From NCBI RefSeq assembly GCF_000428725.1, contig NZ_KE386792.1:178234-242233 (forward strand): a stretch of 64,000 nt of DNA. The letters run 5' to 3'. The notes under the pieces were generated by a model. That model was not told where the DNA came from, made no database searches, and worked only from the letters and a program-made list of their open reading frames with translations. This document shows positions 51,835 to 61,848 of the stretch, piece by piece; position 1 is the stretch's first letter, and the number at the start of each line of letters is the position of its first letter. The translations under genes and the position numbers were made by a program. Source of the DNA: Psychromonas aquimarina ATCC BAA-1526. Lineage in GTDB: Bacteria > Pseudomonadota > Gammaproteobacteria > Enterobacterales > Psychromonadaceae.

Positions 51835-52884
51835 ATGAATGAGTTCAAAGGACTAAATGTGCTGGTTTGTGATGACTCTATCACCAATACTGTCATTCTG
51901 ATGCATTTAGTCGAACAAGAAATGAATGTTAATGTTGAAGCTCTTACCGAGCCGCAAAAAATTGAATCAACATTATCCGAACAACCCTTTGATTTAATTC
52001 TGCTTAATTTAGAAATGCCCGGCATAAAGGGTATTGATGTGATCGATATTGTCAGAAAATCCTATGAACTAGAACAGCTGCCTATTCTGCTTATCAGCGG
52101 TGCCGAAAGTAAAGAAATTCGCAATAAAGCTTTAATGAATGGTGCAAACGATTTTTTGAATAAACCTTTTGATCAAATTGAAGTTATATTACGGGTTAAA
52201 AATTTACTGCAGACACGCAAAAATCACATTACACATACAGCTGGTAAATACCAGGTTGAACAGCTGGTAGAAGAACGGACACGAGAATTAAATCTATCAA
52301 TTAAAGGGCTTCTGTACAGCCTGGCAGCGGCGGGAGAGCTGAAAGACAATGGTAAGGGTAAACATGCCCAGAGAGTTGGAAAATATGCACGTATATTAGC
52401 GGAAGGTGCGGGATTTCCGATAGAACTAATAGAGATGATCGAGCTGACAGCCCCTCTTCATGATATTGGAAAGATTGCTACGCCCGAAAATATTTTATTA
52501 AAACCCGGCAGGCTCAACGGGGAAGAGAAGGAGATCATGCATCAACACACAGTTAAAAGCGATTCTCTAATCAGCTCAGTTAACTCTCCGCTAATTCAAA
52601 TGGTGCAGACTATTGCAGCAGGTCACCATGAGTGCTGGGACGGCAGCGGCTATCCCAAAAAACTGTTAGGTGAATCAATACCAGTTGAAGCACGTATTAC
52701 CGCAATTGCAGATGTTTTTGATGCATTAACCAGCAAAAGACCTTATAAAGATGCCTGGTCACTCGATAATGCAGTTAATTTTATTAAGTATCAGGCTGGA
52801 AAAATGTTTGACCCGTTATTAGTGGCGGTGTTTGTGCAGCAGCAGTCGAAAATCGTAAAAGTGATGCATGAGTTAGCAGACTAA
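51835..52884 (+). CDS. HD-GYP c-di-GMP phosphodiesterase with pseudo-receiver
   Basis: A 349-residue cytosolic protein. The C-terminal HD-GYP domain (about residues 165-340) has the metal ligands HDIGKIATPENILLKPGRL and HHECWDGSGYP, as in active c-di-GMP phosphodiesterases. The N-terminal receiver (1-125) keeps the acidic pair CDDS and the Lys in FLNKPF, but the phospho-acceptor position is Asn58 (LLNLEMPG) instead of Asp. Phosphorylation there is therefore unlikely, and the domain may signal by binding only. An AGGAG site precedes the ATG. It stands alone. Confidence 0.92.
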   Translation: MNEFKGLNVLVCDDSITNTVILMHLVEQEMNVNVEALTEPQKIESTLSEQPFDLILLNLEMPGIKGIDVIDIVRKSYELEQLPILLISGAESKEIRNKALMNGANDFLNKPFDQIEVILRVKNLLQTRKNHITHTAGKYQVEQLVEERTRELNLSIKGLLYSLAAAGELKDNGKGKHAQRVGKYARILAEGAGFPIELIEMIELTAPLHDIGKIATPENILLKPGRLNGEEKEIMHQHTVKSDSLISSVNSPLIQMVQTIAAGHHECWDGSGYPKKLLGESIPVEARITAIADVFDALTSKRPYKDAWSLDNAVNFIKYQAGKMFDPLLVAVFVQQQSKIVKVMHELAD

Positions 52885-53149
52885 TTAACTCAACTTATAA
52901 ATAATGATAGATACAAGTCTTGCTCTTTAAGAGAAAACAGGGCTTGTATCATACAAAGCTTGTTTAAAGAGCTGTCCCAGAATCGATATCCTCTTCTAAA
53001 TATTTAAGACCACTCCACATAAAAACTAACAATACATAACTATTTCTTATGTATTGTATACAAGACAGTTTATTTATTAGGCGCTGATACTCATTCAATA
53101 TACACATCTCAAAACAAAACAGATATTTACAGATTATCAGGAGTTCCAC

Positions 53150-54271
53150 ATGCCAAAAACATTTAAACTGTCACTACTGACACTTGCCGGCCTTACCGCG
53201 GCCGCCCCCAGCTTTGCCGGCGGGCTTGCATTATCACAAATAGGGACAGCTGAAAGTGTTGCCACTGCCGGTGTTGCCGGTGTTACCAATAATCGTGATT
53301 CATCAGCAGTGATCAGCAACCCTGCCGGTTTATCGGGTATTGAACACAACAGCACTGTTCTTGGTGTACAGTATTTGAATTCAGAAAGTGAATTTGAACG
53401 TAATCTGGGCAGCGGTACAACCGCTAAATCGGATCAGTTTCTTCCACACCTGTCTTTTGCACAGCGTATCAATGAAAACTGGGTCGCAGGTTTATCTGTA
53501 CATTCCCCCGGCGGACTCGGAGTGGAATACAGTAACGGTTTAACAGGAGGAGTTAACGGAGCCAGTCTGGTTGATGAAAACAGCATTGAAATGCTCAATC
53601 TTACAGCATCAGCTTCTTACCAGGTTAATCAGCAGCTTGCCTTGGGTGCTTCCATAATCGCACAGTATGCTTCCGTCAGCACTGAATTTTCAGCAGGGCA
53701 GGAGCAGGGAGATATAGATGCTGATAACTGGTCTCCTTCCTTTGCACTAGGTGCCGTTTACCAGGCATCTGATGCTACCCACCTTGGATTAACTTATAAC
53801 TACGGCGGAAAACATAAGTTAGATCTGGACACTGCGATCACAGGGCTTAACGAACAAGACTTAAACTGGCCGCAAAGTATTGAAGCTGGTCTGCAGCATC
53901 AAGTTAATCAAGACCTTGCTCTAATGTTAAGCGCAAACTGGCGGCAGTGGAGCCGCTTAGGTGACGATTTTAAAGATACCTACGGCGCTGGTATTGCGAT
54001 GAGTTATCAGATGAGCGACTGGACTGTGCAGACAGGTTTCAGTATTGACTCCAGCCCGCTTAACTCAAAGGATCGCGGTCACGCATTACCCCTGGATCAG
54101 CAGTGGCGTTTAGGTGTAGGTGGTACGAAGACGCTAAGTAACGGTATGGGGCTTGGATTAGCTTACCAGTATCAGTCTCTAGGTGACGGCGATATTACAG
54201 GCAGCCTGCTGAATAAAGGCCACTACGATACTAACCGAGTTCACTTTATCACCGGCTCTTTAAGCTTTTAA
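53150..54271 (+). CDS. FadL/OmpP1-family outer-membrane protein
   Basis: A 373-residue outer-membrane barrel of the FadL/TodX family, which admits long-chain fatty acids or other hydrophobic compounds. The signal peptide ends near SFA (residue 23). The N-terminal hatch region has the family pattern GGLALSQIGTAESVATAG, then SAVISNPAGLSGI with the NPAG motif. Beta strands continue to the end, HFITGSLSF, which ends in Phe. It is shorter than E. coli FadL, as usual for OmpP1-type members. An AGGAG site precedes the ATG. A terminator follows. Confidence 0.9.
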   Translation: MPKTFKLSLLTLAGLTAAAPSFAGGLALSQIGTAESVATAGVAGVTNNRDSSAVISNPAGLSGIEHNSTVLGVQYLNSESEFERNLGSGTTAKSDQFLPHLSFAQRINENWVAGLSVHSPGGLGVEYSNGLTGGVNGASLVDENSIEMLNLTASASYQVNQQLALGASIIAQYASVSTEFSAGQEQGDIDADNWSPSFALGAVYQASDATHLGLTYNYGGKHKLDLDTAITGLNEQDLNWPQSIEAGLQHQVNQDLALMLSANWRQWSRLGDDFKDTYGAGIAMSYQMSDWTVQTGFSIDSSPLNSKDRGHALPLDQQWRLGVGGTKTLSNGMGLGLAYQYQSLGDGDITGSLLNKGHYDTNRVHFITGSLSF

Positions 54272-54287
54272 TCGTTTATTAATTGAT

Positions 54288-54326
54288 AGTTCAGCATAAT
54301 AATTTTTGTGCTGAACTTTTTTTTTA
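54288..54326 (+). terminator. Rho-independent terminator of the FadL-family gene
   Basis: AGTTCAGCA (54288-54296) pairs with TGCTGAACT (54309-54317), followed by eight or nine T. Confidence 0.92.
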
Positions 54327-54365
54327 TCTTCTTATTAAAAACTGCCGTTTCCGATACTGCTGAGA

Positions 54366-55253
54366 TTATTCAATAATTCCAACCGTCACAGGAAGTACTT
54401 CTGCAGACTCATCATCCAGCATAGCAAACACACTTTCGTAACCCTGTTTAGGCAACCAGCCTAATTCGCGCTGCGCCAGCGATGAATCATAAACACGATC
54501 CAGTTTTCCAGGTAAACACCAGCCTCGTTCTGTAAACTCCTGTGCAAGTTTCGGCACATACTCTTGAATAACTTGATCTGCATTTAGATACAACTCTTTG
54601 CAGCATGTTTTTTTAAATGGTGTTTTACCGGAGATTATATAGCGTCTAAAACCTGATAGACGTTTCTCTACTGCACAGGCATGAGCACTGGCGGCATCCC
54701 GCGCATCAATACCGCGCGTTAATCGATAGACAGCCATTAAGTTTGCCGGCTCAGGGAAACAACGAGACATCTGCAGAACAGTAACAGGTAAAGCAAACAG
54801 GTTTGAGATATCTTCCAGAAGCTGCTCAGCTTTAATTTTTGACCTATGGTAAATAGTTTTTGGCCTTGGAGTAACGCTTTCATTTATCCAGCCCGCCGTG
54901 CCATTAGGTGTTGATGCACAGCCATAAAGAGCTGTGGTACTGGTAAAAACAAAATGTTTAACCCCCTTCTCCACTGCCAGTAAGGCTAACCGCTCCGTTG
55001 CTTTAATATTAATTTCTGCAAATTCATTATCAGATACCAGCCCAACATGAGGGGCATGCAGTGCGGCGGTATGAATAATCACTTCCACGCCCTGTAAAGC
55101 TTTAGTTAATAAAGCAGTATCACGGATATCTCCGACATAGTCAGCTGTTGAACATGGCGTTCTATCGATCCCGACTACCTGGTGTTTTTTCATAAGCTTA
55201 ATATAAACTGCGCGCCCTACCCGGCCCGCAGTTCCTGTAATTAATATTTTCAA
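54366..55253 (-). CDS. NAD-dependent epimerase/dehydratase (SDR family)
   Basis: A 295-residue cytosolic short-chain dehydrogenase of the extended (epimerase) type. It starts at TTG with GGGGGA upstream; this start gives the normal beta strand KILITGTAGRVGRAVYIKL with the glycine motif for NAD. The catalytic pair is YHRSK near residue 135. Residues ~60-90 (EVIIHTAALHAPHVG) form the cofactor pocket. The substrate is unknown; a nucleotide-sugar or small aldehyde is possible. It converges on the FadL-family gene. Confidence 0.88.
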   Translation of the reverse strand: MKILITGTAGRVGRAVYIKLMKKHQVVGIDRTPCSTADYVGDIRDTALLTKALQGVEVIIHTAALHAPHVGLVSDNEFAEINIKATERLALLAVEKGVKHFVFTSTTALYGCASTPNGTAGWINESVTPRPKTIYHRSKIKAEQLLEDISNLFALPVTVLQMSRCFPEPANLMAVYRLTRGIDARDAASAHACAVEKRLSGFRRYIISGKTPFKKTCCKELYLNADQVIQEYVPKLAQEFTERGWCLPGKLDRVYDSSLAQRELGWLPKQGYESVFAMLDDESAEVLPVTVGIIE

Positions 55254-55525
55254 TTTATCCCCCTTGTTTGAGCATAGTAGCTAGGAAAAAGCAAAATCCT
55301 GAGCAGCCGAAGCTTTAGCAAATTATATGTTAAGGGTAAAAAACTCGATAGAAAAACCTTTATGCAGCACATGCATAAATCATGATTCATGTAACGGCTA
55401 AAAAGAGTTACAAAGAGTTAGATGCGTTTTCTATAGCGGGATTAAGCAGGTCGAAGATTAGGAGGAAGCGTTTAGGGATATCAGCGCTTGCAGACAGTTA
55501 ATAATCCGTTTCAGTACGCTAAGGT

Positions 55526-55556
55526 CAAAAAAGCCAATCCTGGCAGGATTGGCTTG
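55526..55556 (-). terminator. Rho-independent terminator of the alkylsulfatase gene
   Basis: On the minus strand AAGCCAATCCT pairs with AGGATTGGCTT, followed by TTTT. It lies about 25 bases beyond the sulfatase stop. The remaining part of the 328-base gap shows no gene. Confidence 0.88.
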
Positions 55557-55581
55557 ATAAAGGGTTTATACAGATTCAGTA

Positions 55582-57648
55582 TTAGTGGTCATGGCCGTCA
55601 TGGTTTTCTGATGTTTGATAAAGCTGAGCATCTACTTCCTGGCCTTTAGCCGGGCGAGGTACAATTTCAAAGGTTTCATCAAACTCTACCATTGAGGCAG
55701 CCAGTTTTTCCAACACTGATTTATCCCCCTGAATGCCTGCCTGACCACTTTCAAACAGTTTTTCTAGTGTCGTCTGCTGCAGAATAATCTTAGTGACGTC
55801 GCTGCGGTTAATAAACAGGGCTGCATCCGCTTTCTGCTGCTTTTCAACTTTAATATTGTTTAAGTTACCGTTCGACATCTCAACGAAGAATACGTTTTTA
55901 GTATCCGGCAGCACCACATTTAAGGTAAATGGTGTGTGCTGTGCTCTTAATGAGTCTACTTTAACCGCCATATAGTCTAATAAGTTTTCAATGGTCATTT
56001 CAGAAAGCACGTCAGCAGAAGCAGTTTTCGAGGCGCCCGGCAGCGTTCCAACACGTAACTCCTGCGCACCGGTTAAATAAGTATTTCTCCAGCCAGCTCC
56101 TTCTGACTGATACCCCAGCTGCTCGTATGTATCGGCTAATAGTTTACGTACTTCTTTATTATCCGGCTCAACTTGAATAACTTTGTTTAATGCTGTTGCA
56201 GCAAAGCGGTATTCACCTTTATTAAAATCAGCTTGAGCTTTCTGCAGAATCATCTGACTGCCGCCCATATATTCTACAAACTTTGCAGATTCAGCTTTGA
56301 TCGGCAGTGGGTTCAGGTTTGCCGGATTCATATCAAAGTAACCAAGGTACATGTTGTATACCGCACGCGCATTATGTGAATAAGTACCGTGGTAACCGTT
56401 GGTGTGCCAACTCTGCTGAATGCTGTCCGGCATTACCTCGTAAATTTTATCACCCAGATCCTGCATCACATAACCGTCATTGGCTAAACGCAGCGTCTGG
56501 TTATGGGTAAAACCGTACGCATCCCGCTGCATTTTCAGGTACTCTGAAATTTCACCGTTACCCCAGATTGGTGATGAGTGTGAAGCAAACAATACATCTG
56601 TCTGCTTCCCCCAGGTCACTAACATCTCGTTAATTTTCTTCGACCACTTGAGAGAATCACGTACTTTAGCACCGCGTAAGGTATAGATATTGTGCATTCC
56701 CTGGTAAGTTAATTCCCCCGTCCATAGCGCTTTCATACTTGGAATATAAGTCACCATTTCCGATGCGGCTTCAGTACCCGATGCATCCATAAACTGCATC
56801 TCTAAACCATCAATAACTAAGGTTTCAATCTCTTCGTTATGGTTCAATTCGTAATCTGGTAATACATAGGTAATTTCACCTTTGGATAACCCTTTTGCTA
56901 AAGCCGCATCAACAATACCATGCTCATGACGATTAAGTGTTGCACCGTATTGATAAGCAGCGCGGCGTGACATGGCGTTGCCGGCTAAGACGTTTTCATC
57001 AACAATCTCTTTAGTAATATGTCTAGAGCCGTATACTTTTACGTCTGGATAAGCCGTTTTTATGGCACGCGAGCCGCCAAAGTGATCCGCATGTGAGTGT
57101 GAATAGATCATAGCAACAATCGGCAGTTTCCCCCCTTGCGGTACATTTTCCTGGAAGAATTTCAGTGACTGCGCTGCTGATTCTTTTGTTAATAATACAT
57201 CGTAAGCAATCCAGCCGTTATCACTGCGGATAAATGAGATAGACGAAAGATCTGTACCTCGTACCTGATAAATTTTACCCGGTACCACTTCATATAAACC
57301 TTCGGCAGCCTGATTAAGTACTGCCTGGCGCCATAATGACGGGTTCACTGAATCTGGGGCGTTATCAGCATTTGCACTATCAGGATCAATAAAATTAAAG
57401 CTGTTGCGGATAATGTCTCCCGAGGCTTTATCAAGTTCGGCAATTAAACCACGGTTATTATTTTCAAAGGCACGCAGATCTTTAAAATTAAGTGTTTCAG
57501 CAAACTCGTTATTGTATTCAATGGTTGCCTGGCTGGCGTTTTTGCCGCCTTGTTCGCCAATGCTGTTTAAATGTGCATGGTTATGATCTGCAGCCGTAAC
57601 ACCAAAAGAGATAGAAGAAATTAAGACAGATAGAATTGACTTTTTCAT
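55582..57648 (-). CDS. Alkyl sulfatase (SdsA/YjcS type, metallo-beta-lactamase fold)
   Basis: A 688-residue exported enzyme that cleaves primary alkyl sulfates such as SDS into alcohol and sulfate. The signal peptide ends near VTAA (residue 20). The metallo-beta-lactamase motif is SHSHADHFGG near residue 190, with further ligands in ASGTEAASEMV and SHSSPIWG. A dimerisation domain is near residues 440-530, and the SCP2-like C-terminal domain binds the alkyl chain (about 560-670). A His-rich tail (NHDGHDH) closes the protein. The LysR gene upstream on the same strand is a likely regulator. Confidence 0.93.
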   Translation of the reverse strand: MKKSILSVLISSISFGVTAADHNHAHLNSIGEQGGKNASQATIEYNNEFAETLNFKDLRAFENNNRGLIAELDKASGDIIRNSFNFIDPDSANADNAPDSVNPSLWRQAVLNQAAEGLYEVVPGKIYQVRGTDLSSISFIRSDNGWIAYDVLLTKESAAQSLKFFQENVPQGGKLPIVAMIYSHSHADHFGGSRAIKTAYPDVKVYGSRHITKEIVDENVLAGNAMSRRAAYQYGATLNRHEHGIVDAALAKGLSKGEITYVLPDYELNHNEEIETLVIDGLEMQFMDASGTEAASEMVTYIPSMKALWTGELTYQGMHNIYTLRGAKVRDSLKWSKKINEMLVTWGKQTDVLFASHSSPIWGNGEISEYLKMQRDAYGFTHNQTLRLANDGYVMQDLGDKIYEVMPDSIQQSWHTNGYHGTYSHNARAVYNMYLGYFDMNPANLNPLPIKAESAKFVEYMGGSQMILQKAQADFNKGEYRFAATALNKVIQVEPDNKEVRKLLADTYEQLGYQSEGAGWRNTYLTGAQELRVGTLPGASKTASADVLSEMTIENLLDYMAVKVDSLRAQHTPFTLNVVLPDTKNVFFVEMSNGNLNNIKVEKQQKADAALFINRSDVTKIILQQTTLEKLFESGQAGIQGDKSVLEKLAASMVEFDETFEIVPRPAKGQEVDAQLYQTSENHDGHDH

Positions 57649-57900
57649 ATAATCACCATTTATTGTGTGTGAGTAAAACTCACAAAAATTAAATTATTTC
57701 AGCAGTAACAAAGTTAAGATAAATCCTGCTCTGCTTTGATGAGGTAACTATACGTAGGAGGGATTAATATAAGAACAGGCCAGAGATTATGCTTAGCATA
57801 AGCACTGCTTATACTAAAAAAACACCATAAAAGTCAGCAGACATGGTGGTTTTAACGTTATTAATAAACCGTATTTATAAATTAAGCAGCTTATTAATAA

Positions 57901-58755
57901 TTAATTAGTTTGCTGGTTATTAATTTTACAGCGGATCAGTTCACGCAGTTTTTTGTGCTCGCTGTCTTTACTATAACGTTTATGATAAAGCAGAAAATAT
58001 TCAATCGGTTTCATTGCAAACGGCGGATCAATCACTTGTAAATTTAGTGCTTCGGCAATATGACTCATGCCCTCGGGAACAGCGGCAATATAATCGGTAT
58101 TCTGCACCGCCAGCATCATATTAGCCGGGCTGGAGACCTGTACTCTAATATTTCGATCCGCGCTGACTGGACTTTCAGAAAAATACTCTATGGCGCGCAT
58201 ATTATGACGCTTAAGCTTCATTGCCACATGGCCGGACTGATTATACTGCTCAAGACTGATATGCCCCTGAACCGTTGGATGGTCCTGACGGCAGATCAGT
58301 TTAAGGCACTCTTTACGTACTGATTCGCAAACAAAGCTATTATCTTTTTGAGTAATATTATCAATCACTAAATCCGCTTTACGCATACGTAAATCGTTAA
58401 AGGTTTCTTCTTCGCTGTCACGTGCTTCAATCAGCTGGATCTGGTTAATATCACTAAGCATCAGCAGAATACTTTCCGGAGCATAGACCACAAACTCACC
58501 TTTATTGCCTAAGGCGTTATCAACAATATCAAGAATGTCTGCAACCTGAGCGTAAAAACTTTTTGCACTGAGGGTCGGCGTTAAATTACGCCCGCTGCGG
58601 ATAAATAACGGGTAATCAAGATAGTTTTCTAAGCGCTTGATAGAACCGCTGATCGCAGGCTGCGACACATTTAAAAAATCAGCCGCTTTAGTAATTGAGT
58701 TCAATTCATAGACCTTCACAAAAGGTTTGATCAGATTCATATCAAAGTCGTTCAT
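57901..58755 (-). CDS. LysR-type transcription regulator
   Basis: A 284-residue LysR regulator. The N-terminal helix-turn-helix is seen in YELNSITKAADFLNVSQPAI, then SGSIKRLENYLDYPLFIRSG. The effector domain follows from about residue 88. A GAGGA site precedes the ATG. It lies 252 bases upstream of the alkylsulfatase gene on the same strand, so it may regulate that gene or itself; the spacing leaves room for a separate sulfatase promoter. Confidence 0.92.
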   Translation of the reverse strand: MNDFDMNLIKPFVKVYELNSITKAADFLNVSQPAISGSIKRLENYLDYPLFIRSGRNLTPTLSAKSFYAQVADILDIVDNALGNKGEFVVYAPESILLMLSDINQIQLIEARDSEEETFNDLRMRKADLVIDNITQKDNSFVCESVRKECLKLICRQDHPTVQGHISLEQYNQSGHVAMKLKRHNMRAIEYFSESPVSADRNIRVQVSSPANMMLAVQNTDYIAAVPEGMSHIAEALNLQVIDPPFAMKPIEYFLLYHKRYSKDSEHKKLRELIRCKINNQQTN

Positions 58756-59045
58756 TTTTTATCCTCAGCACCATTCGATAACAGCATGCACATAAATTGA
58801 GCTTCATATTATATTAAATAACAAAATTTGGCATTTAACTAACAAGCAGAAAGTGCTGCGGGCGGCTGTTATTACTTTTTATCATTGAAGAACAGCCGCG
58901 TACCGCTGCTGTATCGGAATGTGCAGTTTGGGTATTGAAAACACCGGGAGTGAAGTCATTCACTGTCTTCTATATTTTACTGAAATGACACAGTTTTTTT
59001 TAAATCTAGCAAATTAAAACGATCTCTATAAATCACACAACTTAC

Positions 59046-59079
59046 TAGGGCATGCTGACCTTGCATTCAGCATGCCCTA
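59046..59079. other. Strong 13-bp hairpin after the chemoreceptor gene
   Basis: TAGGGCATGCTGA (59046-59058) and TCAGCATGCCCTA (59067-59079) are exact inverted repeats with an eight-base loop. There is no T-run on either strand, so it may stabilise the 3' end or be a small repeat. The rest of the 359-base gap (58756-59114) holds the LysR promoter and no gene. Confidence 0.6.
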
Positions 59080-59114
59080 ATGGCTCCGCCAACAAAAGCA
59101 TCAACGAAACACCG

Positions 59115-61022
59115 CTATAATTTAAACCGCCCGACAATACTCATAAGTTGATTATTTATATTGGAAATATTTTCTGCTTCTGAAAATGTTTCTTTCCCGT
59201 TGTTATCCAGCTCACCGACAATTTCACTGATGGCTGACATATTGCGGCTTACTTCTTGAGTAACACAGCTTTGCTCTTCAGCGGCTGTAGCAATTTGGGT
59301 GCTCAAATCATTCATCTCACCAACAAACTGGGTCACTGTGCCAAGGCTTTCAGTCACACCGCTCATACCATTTGCTGTTTCCTGGCAGCGCTCTTTGGTC
59401 GTATCCATTGCATCTACAACCGATTGATTTCCTTTTAGCAAGCTGCTGAGAGCGGACTCAATTTCTTCGGTACTGTCCTTTGTTCTACTAGCCAGATTCC
59501 GCACTTCGTCAGCAACCACGGCAAATCCTCGTCCTTGCTCTCCCGCACGAGCCGCTTCTATTGCAGCATTAAGCGCCAGTAAATTGGTCTGCTCTGCAAT
59601 TGCTCCAATAACGCTGAGAATCGCATTTATCCCGTCAGTTTCATCACTCATCTGCTGTACATTTAGTGCAGTCGAATCTACATCCTGTACCAATGCAGTA
59701 ACTGTCTGCTGGGCCTGGTTTACCGTTGATTGTGATAAATCACTTGCGTCACTCGCCTTTTGAGTTAACTGCGCAGTATTAGCGGCATCTGTCGCCATTG
59801 CATCTGCAGTCGCACTCATCTCTTCGACTGCAGCGACAATCTGCTCTGTTTCAGAAACATGGTTTTTCAACATAGAAGTATTCTGCGCTGACATACCTTT
59901 CAGCCCGTTTACATTATCCTGCAGGTTGACAGATGCGCCTTGAATTTCCAGCATCATGGTCTGCAGACTTTCAATAAACTTATTTACACCATCGGAAATC
60001 TGCCCAAGATCATCTCGGGTTGCCACTTCTAAGCGCTGAGTTAAATCTCCATCTCCTTGAGATAATCCTACTATGGTTTTTTTCAAATCAAGAATAGGTC
60101 GATACAGAATTTGAATTACAAAAAACGCAATCGCAAGACTTAATAAACACGCGCTCAGTGATACAACAATCGCATTGAATTTAACATCTTCTAACTGGGA
60201 AAATGCCACCGCTTTATCCAGGCCTACGGCGAAATACCAGTTTTTGTCTCCTACCTTAATCTGTTTAGAAAACATCAGTTTTTCGACACCATTTAAAGTG
60301 TATTCCTGCAGCGCATTATTTTGCTGAGTTGCTTTAGTCAATACATCTTTAAGTGATTGAATATTCGCCCCTTTATCTCCGACTTTCAATGCAGCAGAGC
60401 TAGACGCCAGAATTGATGTATCTTCAGTCATGATGATAGCCGCAGAACCGGGTATCTGGGCTGCATTTTTTACCATTTCATTCAGAAAACCCAGCTTCAT
60501 ATCAACAGAAATCATGCCGTTAAATGTTTGTTCGACGATACTTATCCAGTAGACATCACCATCAGAGCTTAAATAAGGTTCAGTCACTGAAGTTCCGCTG
60601 CTTTTAAAGGCTGCCTGATACCAGGACCTTGTCGTTACATCACCATCATATTTATGATTCGGCCAGGTAGGAGCGGTCTGGTTCCAATAAGCATCACCAT
60701 TTTTAAATCCGATTACAGCACTGTTTAAATTTGCCGCGTTAGCTATCATTTTTGCTTGTTCGATAATCTCTTCGGGAGTGCCTTGGATACCTTTATTTTT
60801 GAACTGATCTGCTAATTTCCCTATCGCATTCACTTTTTCACCAAGCAGCACTTCAACGAGTTTTGCCTGATCCGAGACATAACTACTTGTAGAGTCACTT
60901 ATCATCCCTGTAATCGTATTAGACTCCTTTGTATAAGATATGTAACTTGATATAGACACCGAAAGTGCCACTAAAACTAATATAGATATAAGCAGTAAAT
61001 TTTTGAATCCAAGGTTCTTCAT
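59115..61022 (-). CDS. Methyl-accepting chemotaxis protein
   Basis: A 635-residue chemoreceptor. ATG 61022 is chosen because the first transmembrane helix follows directly ([20 protein letters not shown]); an open frame extends 26 codons upstream without a ribosome site. The periplasmic region (about 35-275) looks like a dCache sensor, with [20 protein letters not shown] and [10 protein letters not shown], as in receptors for amino acids. The second helix is near 283-305, then HAMP. The signalling hairpin has [20 protein letters not shown] and [12 protein letters not shown]. There is no C-terminal CheR-binding pentapeptide. The ligand is unknown. Confidence 0.93.
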   Translation of the reverse strand: MKNLGFKNLLLISILVLVALSVSISSYISYTKESNTITGMISDSTSSYVSDQAKLVEVLLGEKVNAIGKLADQFKNKGIQGTPEEIIEQAKMIANAANLNSAVIGFKNGDAYWNQTAPTWPNHKYDGDVTTRSWYQAAFKSSGTSVTEPYLSSDGDVYWISIVEQTFNGMISVDMKLGFLNEMVKNAAQIPGSAAIIMTEDTSILASSSAALKVGDKGANIQSLKDVLTKATQQNNALQEYTLNGVEKLMFSKQIKVGDKNWYFAVGLDKAVAFSQLEDVKFNAIVVSLSACLLSLAIAFFVIQILYRPILDLKKTIVGLSQGDGDLTQRLEVATRDDLGQISDGVNKFIESLQTMMLEIQGASVNLQDNVNGLKGMSAQNTSMLKNHVSETEQIVAAVEEMSATADAMATDAANTAQLTQKASDASDLSQSTVNQAQQTVTALVQDVDSTALNVQQMSDETDGINAILSVIGAIAEQTNLLALNAAIEAARAGEQGRGFAVVADEVRNLASRTKDSTEEIESALSSLLKGNQSVVDAMDTTKERCQETANGMSGVTESLGTVTQFVGEMNDLSTQIATAAEEQSCVTQEVSRNMSAISEIVGELDNNGKETFSEAENISNINNQLMSIVGRFKL

Positions 61023-61155
61023 AAAGGTCCGTCCTATTGATAAATACCTAGAGTAATTATGGGAAAATATTCCCACTTTACAAACCACAAGGTCAACCAA
61101 TCATCACTTACACACAAAAGTGGAGCCTGTAGCACACTACTAAAAGCGTGTTAAT

Positions 61156-61185
61156 AAAAAGCCCCTATCACTAATAGGGTGGCAT
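61156..61185 (-). terminator. Orphan terminator on the minus strand
   Basis: On the minus strand CCCTAT and ATAGGG form a six-pair stem with loop TAGTG, followed by GCTTTTTATT. It lies upstream of the chemoreceptor start, and no minus-strand gene precedes it. The surrounding region (61023-61536) shows no protein gene. Confidence 0.45.
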
Positions 61186-61536
61186 GGTGTGCTGAGCAAA
61201 TATTTCTGATCACTAATTAGTCGTTTTGCAGGGGGCGAAAGATAGTTTCTTACGTTCGGCTTAGGAAGAAGCGAGCGTGGGAATTTTTACTAGCAGAGGC
61301 GCTTGGTACACAGAGTAACTTAGGTTTTTGTACTCTGCCCCAAACTTACTTAGCCGACCAATGGCTTATACGCTCTGCCTTGTGTGCTCTGTAATAGTTT
61401 GTAATATTTTTTTTTGAAGATTGGTCTAATATCCACATGTAATGTAATGATTTAAAAGAATAATAAGGTATGAATATCCGATCTTTCTCGCACAGAGACT
61501 ATTAGCCCGTTATTAGGGTGTTATGGAATTATGCAC

Positions 61537-61761
61537 ATGAAAGTAATCTAGGTTTCCTTAATATGTCTGGTTCTTTCTTCTAGTTTCTATGCCCAACAAG
61601 GATTTCATGGTTCAACAGAAGCGAGGGCAGGGATCAATTACGGTACTGCAGGGAGCAGATTAGATTATGCAGTTACTGACTATGCATACTTCGCTTTGGG
61701 CCTAGACAGAGTTCCAGCTGTTGGAATTCAATATTACTTACGAGAGCCTGATGTCTTTTAG
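61537..61761 (+). pseudogene. Small exported protein frame interrupted by an amber codon
   Basis: The frame from ATG 61537 to the stop at 61759-61761 has 74 codons and one internal TAG at codon 5 (61549-61551). Translated through, it gives a convincing signal peptide (MKVI, stop, VSLICLVLSSSFYAQQ) and a mature part of about 50 residues with alternating polar and aromatic residues (RAGINYGTAGSRLDYAVTDY, then FALGLDRVPAVGIQYYL). This looks like a short exported beta-rich protein or the remnant of an outer-membrane protein. A single base change would restore the frame. No family was recognised. Confidence 0.5.
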
Positions 61762-61848
61762 CGCCTTAAATTATCTTTATGCTATGGCTTCAAAATTAAG
61801 GAGAAATGGAGAAGCCTGTATACATCAAGGTGCGCGCAAGGGGTTACC

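Noticed and set aside
52905-52955. Imperfect inverted repeat GATACAAG/CTTGTATC after the HD-GYP gene
   Set aside because: Long loop and no T-run, so it is not called a terminator.
61023-61100. Upstream extension of the chemoreceptor and a FliA-like TAAAG near 61080
   Set aside because: The extension has no ribosome site. The promoter match fails in the second box (CATAATTA against GCCGATAA).
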